A stretch of 6,044 nucleotides of DNA, taken from contig JALUTJ010000092.1 of NCBI GenBank assembly GCA_027057985.1, positions 1 through 6,044 on the forward strand. Reading direction: 5' to 3'. The notes under the pieces are model-generated. The model saw nothing but the letters and a program-made list of their open reading frames with translations, was not told the DNA's origin and made no database searches. The DNA comes from Chromatiales bacterium (GTDB lineage Bacteria > Pseudomonadota > Gammaproteobacteria > UBA6429 > Thiohalophilaceae). Position numbers and translations under genes: made by a program. Positions 1-6,044 of this stretch are shown here, in pieces (position 1 is the first letter of the stretch; each line of letters starts with the position of its first letter).

Positions 1-1
1 G

Positions 2-19
2 CATTAATCCCTGTTAATG
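2..19. promoter_or_regulatory. Inverted repeat CATTAA-N6-TTAATG upstream of the WYL gene
   Basis: A perfect 6-base inverted repeat (CATTAA at 2-7, TTAATG at 14-19) with a 6-base spacer lies 37 bases before the WYL start codon. Its size and position fit a binding site for a dimeric repressor, possibly autoregulation by the WYL protein, but no matching copy is visible in front of cas1. It is AT-rich and short enough to occur by chance, and the sequence further upstream is outside the window. Confidence 0.25.
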
Positions 20-32
20 TGTAGGGAATAAT
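4..32 (+). promoter_or_regulatory. Possible weak sigma70 promoter for the WYL gene
   Basis: AATAAT at 27-32 matches the -10 consensus at 5 of 6 bases. TTAATC at 4-9 matches the -35 consensus at only 3 of 6, with 17-base spacing. This would give a very short leader of roughly 17 bases. The region is AT-rich, so such matches are easy to find, and the real promoter could lie before the window. Confidence 0.2.
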
Positions 33-56
33 AATTATTGATACAAACGGTTATTT

Positions 57-1037
57 ATGGACAAATTTGATCGGATATATGCACTTCACACATTGCTTAG
101 TCAGAGCAGATACCCTGTTTCGCGGGAAAAAATTGAGGAAGAGCTGGAATGTTCTCAGGCAACAGTTGAGCGAATCATTGCTGAAATGCGGGATTATCTG
201 AATGCACCGATAAAATATAGTCGTACAGCAAATGGATATAGTTACAGCGAGGCTGTAGGTAAGTACCAGCTCCCGGGTTTATGGTTCAATGCAGCTGAAT
301 TACATGCACTACTTTTTACACACCAGTTGTTAGAATCGCTCGATCCTGGATTATTTCAATCACATATCAATCCACTAAAGAAAAAAATAGAAGATTTACT
401 TTCTCAGCAAAAGCTTGAAAAAGCAGATATTGCAAGACGTTTCAGATTTATAAAAATAGCTGCAAGAAAGGTAAACCCCAAACATTTTAGTATGGTGACA
501 AATGCTTTAGTTATACGAAAACAGATAAATATTGAATATGCAGGCATCAATAATGAGCAGACAACATGTCGGGATATATCTCCGCAGAGATTAATATATT
601 ATCGAAATAACTGGTATCTTGATGCCTGGTGTCATCTGCGTAACCAGCTTCGCAGCTTTGCTCTCGAAAGAATAAAAAATAGCCGTTTGCAGAATGAAAT
701 GGCTAAAGAAATTGATGAGGTGACAATGAATGAGCACTTTACCCAGTCATATGGTATATTTTCAGGCAAACCGACGAATACCGCGATAGTACGTTTTACC
801 GGTAAAGCGGCAAGGTGGGTAGCAGAAGAAGAATGGCACCCTGAGCAACAGGGGTACACACTCCCTGACGGAAGTTATGAGTTGCATATACCTTATTGCG
901 ATCCACGTGAATTGATTATGGATATATTAAAGTATGGTGATAATGCAGAAATAATTGAACCCGATGAACTACGCGCTATAGCAATAGAAAGACTGACAAA
1001 AGCACTCAACAATTATAAAAAAATACCTCTCCCTTAA
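57..1037 (+). CDS. WYL-domain transcriptional regulator (N-terminal HTH) next to a type I-F cas operon
   Basis: 326-residue regulator of the HTH-WYL-WCX architecture. Residues 1-60 look like a winged helix-turn-helix of the HTH_11/DeoR-like kind, with a recognition-helix region around CSQATVERIIAEM (32-44) and a wing around 52-64. A helical linker follows (about 75-140). The WYL domain spans about 140-215; it contains the literal name-giving residues W186-Y187-L188 and the downstream RxFxLxRI pattern (R199, F201, L203, R205). The C-terminal part (about 240-320) fits a WCX extension. WYL domains are known as probable ligand or nucleic-acid sensors, and WYL regulators recur near CRISPR-Cas loci. 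The start is the only ATG after an in-frame stop at 39-41; there is no good Shine-Dalgarno sequence, so translation may be weak or nearly leaderless. The gene is co-directional with cas1, 86 bases upstream. Its ligand, DNA target and direction of control are not shown; regulation of the cas operon is inference from position. Confidence 0.9.
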   Translation: MDKFDRIYALHTLLSQSRYPVSREKIEEELECSQATVERIIAEMRDYLNAPIKYSRTANGYSYSEAVGKYQLPGLWFNAAELHALLFTHQLLESLDPGLFQSHINPLKKKIEDLLSQQKLEKADIARRFRFIKIAARKVNPKHFSMVTNALVIRKQINIEYAGINNEQTTCRDISPQRLIYYRNNWYLDAWCHLRNQLRSFALERIKNSRLQNEMAKEIDEVTMNEHFTQSYGIFSGKPTNTAIVRFTGKAARWVAEEEWHPEQQGYTLPDGSYELHIPYCDPRELIMDILKYGDNAEIIEPDELRAIAIERLTKALNNYKKIPLP

Positions 1038-1074
1038 GTTCTGATGGTGCAGGTAATGATAATAGCCTGTAACC
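1035..1074 (+). promoter_or_regulatory. Possible cas1 promoter with an imperfect dyad around the -10
   Basis: In the 86-base gap before cas1, GATAAT at 1058-1063 matches the -10 consensus at 5 of 6 bases; the best -35 candidates near 1034-1040 are poor (3 of 6). An imperfect inverted repeat, GGTGCAGG (1046-1053) against CCTGTAACC (1066-1074), flanks it: seven Watson-Crick pairs, one G-T pair and one bulged A around a 12-base loop holding the -10. It could be an operator, an RNA hairpin or chance. No T-run follows, so it does not look like an intrinsic terminator after the WYL gene. Confidence 0.25.
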
Positions 1075-1111
1075 TTGAAGCTACCCGATACCTTTACATG
1101 GGTTCTGGGAC

Positions 1112-1117
1112 AGGAAA
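1112..1117 (+). promoter_or_regulatory. Ribosome binding site of cas1 (AGGAAA)
   Basis: AGGAAA lies 6 bases before the ATG at 1124. This supports that start, which also matches the usual N-terminus of Cas1f proteins. Confidence 0.65.
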
Positions 1118-1123
1118 GTATAT

Positions 1124-2107
1124 ATGGAACAGTTAACAGACCTTAAAGCAATACTTCACTCAAAAAGAGCCAATATCTATTATCTGGAGAAATGCCGGGT
1201 AATGCAAAAAGACGGTCGTGTACTTTACCTGACAGAAGCGAAAGAGCAGAACCAGTACTGGAATATCCCAATTGCAAATACGACGGTTATCTTACTGGGG
1301 ACAGGAACTTCCCTTACACAGGCAGCAGTGCGCATGCTTGTTTCTGCTGGCGTTATGATAGGTTTCTGTGGAGGTGGTGGTACACCGTTACTCACTTCGA
1401 CAGAGATAGAATGGCTCAGCCCGCAAAGTGAATACAGACCAACTGAATATGTACAGGGCTGGTTAAGTTTCTGGTTTGATGATAATAAGAGACTTGAAGT
1501 AGCGAAATCTTTTCAGATTGCACGGATTCATTTTATACAGGAAATCTGGGCAAAGGATCGGGAACTGAGAAATATTGGTTTTGATATGCAAAATGAGAGT
1601 ATTGCAGTCTTACTGAATAATACACTCAAACAGATTAATGGGGCACCAAAAGTCAGCAAATTATTACAAATAGAAGCTGCGCTGACAAAACAGCTGTATA
1701 AAATTGCCGCCAATATAACAAAACAGGATAATTTTGTTCGAGAGCGAAATGCGGTTGATGATGCTAATGCCTTTTTAAACCATGGCAACTATCTGGCCTA
1801 TGGACTTGCTGCAACTACATTATGGGTATTGGGTATCCCCCATGGTTTTGCCGTAATGCACGGCAAGACCCGCCGCGGTGCACTGGTTTTCGATGTTGCC
1901 GATCTCGTCAAAGATGCACTGATCTTGCCATGGGCCTTTATCAGTGCAATGGAAAACGCCACCGAACAGGAATTTCGCCAGCAATGCCTGCAAGCCTTCA
2001 CCGATCACAAGGCACTGGATTTTATGTTTGATCAGGTCAAGACAGTTGCATTGCAACACCATGAAAATACAGAATCCCCCTCTCCCTCAGGGAGAGGGTT
2101 AGGGTGA
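1124..2107 (+). CDS. cas1: CRISPR-associated endonuclease/integrase Cas1, subtype I-F
   Basis: 327-residue Cas1 of the I-F type. Cas1 dimers, bridged by the Cas2 domain of Cas2-3, integrate new spacers at the leader end of the CRISPR array. The N-terminal beta domain has the family signatures LHSKRANIYYL (11-21), YWNIPIANTT (45-54) and GFCGGGGTP (80-88). The alpha-helical catalytic domain has E184, H246 and D257/D260, in HGKTRRGALVFDVADL (246-261). The spacing of these residues equals that of the metal-binding set I recall for Pseudomonas aeruginosa Cas1 (E190, H254, D265, D268), so the enzyme looks intact. Length is normal for the family (about 320-330), but the last 10 residues, SPSPSGRGLG, are encoded by a dispersed-type palindromic repeat that runs through the stop codon. 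Composition rises from about 34% GC (1561-1740) to about 50% (1801-2040). The gene is 16 bases before cas2-3 and shares its operon. Confidence 0.97.
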   Translation: MEQLTDLKAILHSKRANIYYLEKCRVMQKDGRVLYLTEAKEQNQYWNIPIANTTVILLGTGTSLTQAAVRMLVSAGVMIGFCGGGGTPLLTSTEIEWLSPQSEYRPTEYVQGWLSFWFDDNKRLEVAKSFQIARIHFIQEIWAKDRELRNIGFDMQNESIAVLLNNTLKQINGAPKVSKLLQIEAALTKQLYKIAANITKQDNFVRERNAVDDANAFLNHGNYLAYGLAATTLWVLGIPHGFAVMHGKTRRGALVFDVADLVKDALILPWAFISAMENATEQEFRQQCLQAFTDHKALDFMFDQVKTVALQHHENTESPSPSGRGLG

Positions 2108-2112
2108 GGGGG
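2076..2112. repeat. REP-like palindromic element at the cas1/cas2-3 junction
   Basis: A perfect 9-base inverted repeat, CCCTCTCCC (2078-2086) and GGGAGAGGG (2090-2098), encloses a TCA loop. It is followed by TTAGGGTGAGGGGG. The outer arms CCCCCTCTCCCT (2076-2087) and AGGGTGAGGGGG (2101-2112) are also complementary at 11 of 12 positions, so two mutually exclusive hairpins are possible. This sequence type resembles a widespread dispersed palindrome of proteobacterial genomes, and its translation SPSPSGRGLG is a familiar database artefact-like tail; that is recollection, not a search. It lacks a T-run and so is not an intrinsic terminator. It contains the cas1 stop codon (2105-2107) and the purine stretch that probably serves as the cas2-3 ribosome binding site. 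Confidence 0.8.
2106..2112 (+). promoter_or_regulatory. Probable ribosome binding site of cas2-3, within the repeat (GAGGGGG)
   Basis: The only Shine-Dalgarno-like stretch before cas2-3 is GAGGGGG, overlapping the cas1 stop codon and forming the last arm of the palindromic repeat. Its 3' end is 11 bases from the ATG at 2124, slightly long. The arrangement suggests translation coupled to termination on cas1. Confidence 0.45.
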
Positions 2113-2123
2113 AAAATTTACCC

Positions 2124-5100
2124 ATGATGGTCACCTTCATATCCCAGTGCGAAAAGAAAGCCCTCAACCGCACCCGACGCGTACTGGACAGCTTCGCCAA
2201 CCGCATCGGCGACAATACCTGGCAGACCATCATTACCCAGGAAGGCCTGAATGCCGTCAGAAAACTGTTAAGAAAAACCGCTACCAAAAATACAGCCGTG
2301 AGCTGCCACTGGATACGCAGCAGAAAACGCAGCCAACTGGTTTGGGTGGTTGGGAATAAAAACAAATTTAATGAGCAGGGTGTGGTGCCGGTGAATAGCA
2401 CAACCATTCAACGCACCTACAGAGATGATCTGGACGATTGGCATTATTTGTCCTTGATACAATCATTGGCATGTCTTTCCGCATTACTGCATGACTGGGG
2501 AAAAGCCAATGCCCGTTTTCAGGAGAAACTGGATAAGACATATAGAGGCAAACAAGGTGATGCCTTGCGTCACGAGTGGGTATCCTGCCTGCTGTTAAAA
2601 GCCTTGATCGAAGGTACGGACACCAGCTCGGATGGAGGATGGCTTAATTTGCTCGCCAAAGGAGAAGTGGACGAAAATCAAATCATAAAGGCCGACCTTC
2701 GACAGTTAGCAAAACCTTTGTCCGGTTTGCCGCCTACCGCCAAATTGATTGCGTGGCTGATTGTGACTCACCATCGTATGCCTCTGCAACGTCTATCCAA
2801 GAAAAAGTTACTCAATACATGGCGAGGCATACGAGCAGAAACTTTGGATGAATTATTCAATCATATTGACAATGAATGGGGTTACTGGAATGAATCTGCC
2901 CGGGAAACCTTTGAAAGTTGTTTGCGCTTTCCTGACGGGCTGCTCCTGAATTCCGGTCCATGGATCAAACAACTCAAACGTTGGGCGAAAAAGCTATTGG
3001 ATCAGCAATCACTCATATCACAAATAATAAATGATGGAAGTTACCGACCCATACTCCATCATGCGCGCCTCTGTCTCATGCTTGGTGACCATTATTACTC
3101 ATCACTCACACAGAAAGAATCCGGAGTGTGGAACGATAAAACCAGTCTCATTGCCAATACCCAAAAAGACGGATCACCAAAACAATACCTGGATCAACAT
3201 CTGGTTGGTGTGTATGAACAGGCGAAACGTAATGTGAGAAAACTGCCTCAACTGGAGAAAGAGCTGACGGCAACCGACAATATTGGCACCCTGAAAAAGA
3301 AAAGTCATGGTGACTTTGTCTGGCAGGATAAAGCGGCAAGTAAAGTCAAAACCTGGGCATCGCATCATAAGAACCAAAAGCATGGCTTTTTCGCCGTCAA
3401 TATGGCCAGTACCGGCTGCGGAAAAACCTTTGCCAATGCAAAAATTATGTTGGCGTTATCAGAGGATCAAGGTAGGTTACGATACATCCTGGCCCTCGGA
3501 CTGCGAACACTGACCTTGCAAACTGGTGACGAATACCGGGAACGCATTTTTCAGAACTCGGATGGTAGTGATCTGGCCGTGCTGATCGGCTCAAAAGCCA
3601 TTGCCGAATTGCACGAACAGGCGAAGATGCGACGCGAAGAAAAAATCACCAGGGAAAAGGGGTCGGCGTCGCAGGAAAGTCTGCTGGAAGAAACCGATGA
3701 AATAATCTATGACGTCGATCTTCCCGAAGATGGCATGAAAACCATATTGCCAGATACCAAATCACGCAAGTTCCTCTACGCGCCTATTCTTGCCTGCACC
3801 ATAGATCATATCATGGCAGCGACAGAAACCACACGGGGCGGTCGCTATATATTACCCTGCCTGAGACTCATGTCGTCGGATCTGGTAATCGACGAAGTGG
3901 ATGACTTTACCGACTCTGATGCCATCGCCATTGGCCGTCTGATTCACCTGGCTGGCATGCTGGGGCGTAAAGTGATGATATCCTCGGCAACCATTCCCCC
4001 TGCGCTCGCCGAAGGCTATTTCAACTGCTATCGCGAAGGCTGGCAGTTGTTTGCGAAAACCCGCACAGCAAGCACAACCATTGGCTGTGCGTGGATTGAT
4101 GAATTTAATACGATTGCAGAGGATATAAATTCCACTCATCATGACCAGGCTGTTAAAGAATATAAAAAGGCGCATAATGACTTTGTTGATAAACGGGTAA
4201 AGGCACTGAACAAACAACCAGCCAAACGCAAGGCTGAGATTATAGATTGCCAGCCAGTTATCCTGAAACAAGCGGCTGATGAAACACGGAAACAAAAAGC
4301 CTGGTTTGACGCAATCGCCAGGGCGGCGCTGGCAAAACATCAGGCACACCACCAGGTCGATAACCAGACCGGGATCAAGGTATCCTTTGGCGTCATTCGT
4401 ATTGCCAACATAAACCCCTGTATCGAACTTACCCTTCATTTGCTTGATTATGCCTGTCCGGATAATACGGCATTGCGGGTAATGGCCTATCACAGCCAAC
4501 AAGTACTATTGCTCCGGCATGAACAGGAAAAACATCTTGATACCGTCCTCAAGCGCAAGGAGCAGGAAGGAGAGGAACCTTACGCATTCAAAAACTTCAT
4601 AATACGTCAGCATCTTGATGCGCTGGCACGAAAATCACCATCACCGGAAAATGTTTTGTTTATCCTGGTTGCAACGCCAGTTGAGGAAGTGGGGCGTGAC
4701 CACGATTTCGATTGGGCTATTGTGGAGCCTTCTTCCTACCGCTCCATAATCCAGCTTGCTGGCCGTGTTAAACGGCATCGTGCTGGAGCTGTGAAGAACC
4801 CAAATATAGGTTTGCTGCAGTACAACTGGAAAACATTAAAGTCCGGGGACAAAGCGTATGCCCGTCATTTTTACCGTCCGGGTTATGAGTTCAAGGGTGA
4901 GATTGAATTCAATGGAAAAACCCGCTCAGCTTCTTGTCAAACACACGACCTTAGAAAACTAGTTAACGAAACTATAATTGAAAAAAGACTGGATGCCACA
5001 CCACGCATATCTACAGATCCCCCGGATGGGTTTGGTCTTGCAAGGTTGGAACATGCAGTAACCGCACACTGGTTAACAAGGTATAATGCAAAGGGGCCGG

Positions 5101-5519
5101 AATCCTTACAAGGCTACCTCACGCAACACTGGTATTTGACAGCTTTACCACAAGCGCTTAACCGTTTTCGATCAAGCGAAGAAAATATCCAACTATATCG
5201 ATACCCAGATAATGAAAACACGCCTTTCTTTTTGCAAAAAGACAAAAAAGGACGGGTGATAACTGATGATGTATATCGTGAGCCACTCAACATGGCAGAA
5301 GAATACAATATCCAGTCTTTCGCCTTGACAAACGCACAACAGGAACGGCTTTGGCTAAACAGAAACTATCTGCAACTATTACAAACAAAAACAGAAATAA
5401 TGGACAGCAGTTTGCCAGGTGCAACGCTACGTTATGGTGAGCTATTGATACGTGATCCTTATCAAAACGAAATACCAACCTATAAATACAATGACCAGTT
5501 AGGTCTTTTTAAAGAATAA
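2124..5519 (+). CDS. cas3: Cas2-3 fusion: Cas2 domain, HD nuclease and SF2 helicase, subtype I-F
   Basis: 1131-residue Cas2-Cas3 fusion, a form diagnostic of subtype I-F (usual length about 1,050-1,130). Residues 1-95 are the Cas2-like domain (ISQCEKKAL near the start; NTAVSCHWIR at 56-65), which bridges Cas1 dimers; it lacks the acidic residue of nuclease-type Cas2, as is normal in I-F. The HD nuclease follows, with H123-D124, H150, H216-H217 and probably D322. The helicase has Walker A STGCGKT (429-435), DEVD (590-593), SAT (621-623), TPVEEVGRD (851-859) and motif VI QLAGRVKRHR (877-886). A lysine-rich segment (about 675-730) separates the two RecA lobes, and a C-terminal domain fills about 940-1131. 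All key motifs are present and the frame is unbroken, so the protein should unwind and degrade Csy-bound target DNA and take part in adaptation. ATG at 2124 is followed at once by a second ATG at 2127; no other in-frame start follows the stop at 2100-2102, and the first aligns better with the family N-terminus as I recall it. Confidence 0.97.
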   Translation: MMVTFISQCEKKALNRTRRVLDSFANRIGDNTWQTIITQEGLNAVRKLLRKTATKNTAVSCHWIRSRKRSQLVWVVGNKNKFNEQGVVPVNSTTIQRTYRDDLDDWHYLSLIQSLACLSALLHDWGKANARFQEKLDKTYRGKQGDALRHEWVSCLLLKALIEGTDTSSDGGWLNLLAKGEVDENQIIKADLRQLAKPLSGLPPTAKLIAWLIVTHHRMPLQRLSKKKLLNTWRGIRAETLDELFNHIDNEWGYWNESARETFESCLRFPDGLLLNSGPWIKQLKRWAKKLLDQQSLISQIINDGSYRPILHHARLCLMLGDHYYSSLTQKESGVWNDKTSLIANTQKDGSPKQYLDQHLVGVYEQAKRNVRKLPQLEKELTATDNIGTLKKKSHGDFVWQDKAASKVKTWASHHKNQKHGFFAVNMASTGCGKTFANAKIMLALSEDQGRLRYILALGLRTLTLQTGDEYRERIFQNSDGSDLAVLIGSKAIAELHEQAKMRREEKITREKGSASQESLLEETDEIIYDVDLPEDGMKTILPDTKSRKFLYAPILACTIDHIMAATETTRGGRYILPCLRLMSSDLVIDEVDDFTDSDAIAIGRLIHLAGMLGRKVMISSATIPPALAEGYFNCYREGWQLFAKTRTASTTIGCAWIDEFNTIAEDINSTHHDQAVKEYKKAHNDFVDKRVKALNKQPAKRKAEIIDCQPVILKQAADETRKQKAWFDAIARAALAKHQAHHQVDNQTGIKVSFGVIRIANINPCIELTLHLLDYACPDNTALRVMAYHSQQVLLLRHEQEKHLDTVLKRKEQEGEEPYAFKNFIIRQHLDALARKSPSPENVLFILVATPVEEVGRDHDFDWAIVEPSSYRSIIQLAGRVKRHRAGAVKNPNIGLLQYNWKTLKSGDKAYARHFYRPGYEFKGEIEFNGKTRSASCQTHDLRKLVNETIIEKRLDATPRISTDPPDGFGLARLEHAVTAHWLTRYNAKGPESLQGYLTQHWYLTALPQALNRFRSSEENIQLYRYPDNENTPFFLQKDKKGRVITDDVYREPLNMAEEYNIQSFALTNAQQERLWLNRNYLQLLQTKTEIMDSSLPGATLRYGELLIRDPYQNEIPTYKYNDQLGLFKE

Positions 5520-5520
5520 T

Positions 5521-5526
5521 GGAGGA
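5521..5526 (+). promoter_or_regulatory. Strong ribosome binding site of csy1 (GGAGGA)
   Basis: GGAGG lies 5 bases before the ATG at 5531. It decides against an in-frame ATG at 5519-5521 that overlaps the cas2-3 stop codon (TAATG), since that codon would overlap the site itself and has no good site of its own. Confidence 0.75.
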
Positions 5527-5530
5527 AAGC

Positions 5531-6044
5531 ATGTTTGATCCTGCGATTCAAGAGTTTTTCGATAAACGGAAAACGGATTGGCTAAACAAGAAAATAAAAT
5601 CTTCTATGCCAGAGGACGAAGTTCAGATAATTGAAAGGGAAGCGGAATATAAATTCTCACCACAACAATGGTTGCCTGATGCAGCGAAACGTGCTGGCCA
5701 GATGTCGATAACGACACACCCTTGCACCTTTAGTCATCCCAGTGCACGTAAGAACAAGAGCGGCTATGTTACCTCTATTGTTGCAAAAATAAATAGAATC
5801 CCAGATGGTTATCTGAAAACAGGAAATGTCGAAGGAGAAAATGATGCTGTTGGTAATGCTGCAGTTCTTGATGTTTATAAGTTTTTAATGTTGACGCTGA
5901 AAGACGGCGATACGTTATTAGAGCATATTGAGAAAGATTCAGACTTGGCAAAAGAGTTATTATCATTACCTTCAGGAGGTTATGAGGTTATTAAAGATGG
6001 GTTAACTTCAATGATTAAATGCGAATCAAAAGATATGCTAACAA
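5531..6044 (+). CDS. csy1: Csy1 (Cas8f), large subunit of the I-F Csy complex; N-terminal part, cut by window edge
   Basis: The reading frame is open to the end of the window (171 codons; the full protein is usually about 400-450 residues). It begins MFDPAIQEFFDKR. Family-like stretches are WLPDAAKRAGQMSITTHP (47-64), FSHPSARKNK (67-76), PDGYLKTGNV (91-100) and above all VGNAAVLDVYKFL (107-119), followed by LLEHIEKDS (129-137). These match Csy1 proteins as I know them. Csy1 forms the tail of the crRNA-guided surveillance complex with Csy2, contacts the crRNA 5' handle and recognises the PAM (GG-type in characterised I-F systems). It starts 11 bases after cas2-3 with a strong ribosome binding site, so it is in the same transcript. 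The segment is AT-rich (about 35% GC in the lines counted). Identification rests on the N-terminal third plus position; csy2, csy3 and csy4 should follow. Confidence 0.93.
   Translation, partial: MFDPAIQEFFDKRKTDWLNKKIKSSMPEDEVQIIEREAEYKFSPQQWLPDAAKRAGQMSITTHPCTFSHPSARKNKSGYVTSIVAKINRIPDGYLKTGNVEGENDAVGNAAVLDVYKFLMLTLKDGDTLLEHIEKDSDLAKELLSLPSGGYEVIKDGLTSMIKCESKDMLT

Noticed and set aside
1035..1123. Small RNA or small ORF in the WYL-cas1 gap
   Set aside because: The gap is only 86 bases, holds no frame with a ribosome binding site, and shows only one imperfect hairpin without a terminator.
2076..2112. Intrinsic terminator between cas1 and cas2-3
   Set aside because: The hairpin is GC-rich but is followed by TTAGGG and GGGGGAAAA rather than a T-run, and the downstream gene depends on read-through.
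3852..4502. Long open frame (216 codons) on the - strand
   Set aside because: It lies wholly inside the helicase part of cas2-3, whose motifs are intact. The translation has no recognisable domain and there is no sign of its own ribosome binding site, so it is a shadow frame.
5775..5966. Short - strand open frame inside csy1
   Set aside because: It is antisense to the conserved Csy1 segment with VGNAAVLDVYKFL; the + strand frame explains the region.
1..6044. CRISPR array or stray I-F repeat
   Set aside because: No repeated 28-base unit and nothing like the usual I-F repeat (beginning GTTCACTGCC) was seen on either strand by eye.
1124..6044. CRISPR-associated transposon (I-F3) or other transposon-borne variant
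   Set aside because: I-F3 transposon systems lack cas1 and cas2-3 and carry tniQ and tns genes. Here both adaptation and nuclease genes are present with intact motifs, and no transposase or transposon end is visible.

Overview
The window is the 5' part of a subtype I-F (Yersinia-type, Csy) CRISPR-Cas operon, with a WYL-domain transcriptional regulator directly upstream. All genes are on the + strand and tightly packed, in the canonical I-F1 order: WYL regulator (57-1037), cas1 (1124-2107), cas2-3 fusion (2124-5519) and the start of csy1/cas8f (5531 to the window edge). The remaining expected genes (csy2/cas5f, csy3/cas7f, csy4/cas6f) and the CRISPR array would lie beyond position 6044. I see no I-F-type repeat inside the window. 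No stretch over 300 bases lacks a gene.

The organism is most likely a gammaproteobacterium, or another proteobacterium that acquired a gammaproteobacterial-style I-F locus. The reasons are the subtype, the Cas1f and Cas2-3 sequences, and a dispersed-repeat-type palindrome of the CCCTCTCCC/GGGAGAGGG kind at the cas1/cas2-3 junction. I cannot name a genus. Base composition is uneven: the regulator, the first two thirds of cas1, the end of cas2-3 and csy1 are AT-rich (about 30-40% GC in hand-counted lines). The last third of cas1 and much of cas2-3 are nearer 50%.

How the genes work together (family knowledge): Cas1 and the Cas2 domain of Cas2-3 form the spacer-integration complex. The Cas3 part of the same protein (HD nuclease plus superfamily 2 helicase) degrades DNA targeted by the Csy complex, of which Csy1 is the large subunit. 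The WYL protein is a plausible ligand-responsive regulator of the operon, but the sequence shows only its position and orientation, not its target.

No new system is evident. The points worth a second look are local: the repeat that supplies the C-terminus of Cas1 and the ribosome binding site of cas2-3 and could fold in two exclusive ways; the WYL gene attached to the operon with dyads in front of both it and cas1; and the composition shift inside cas1.
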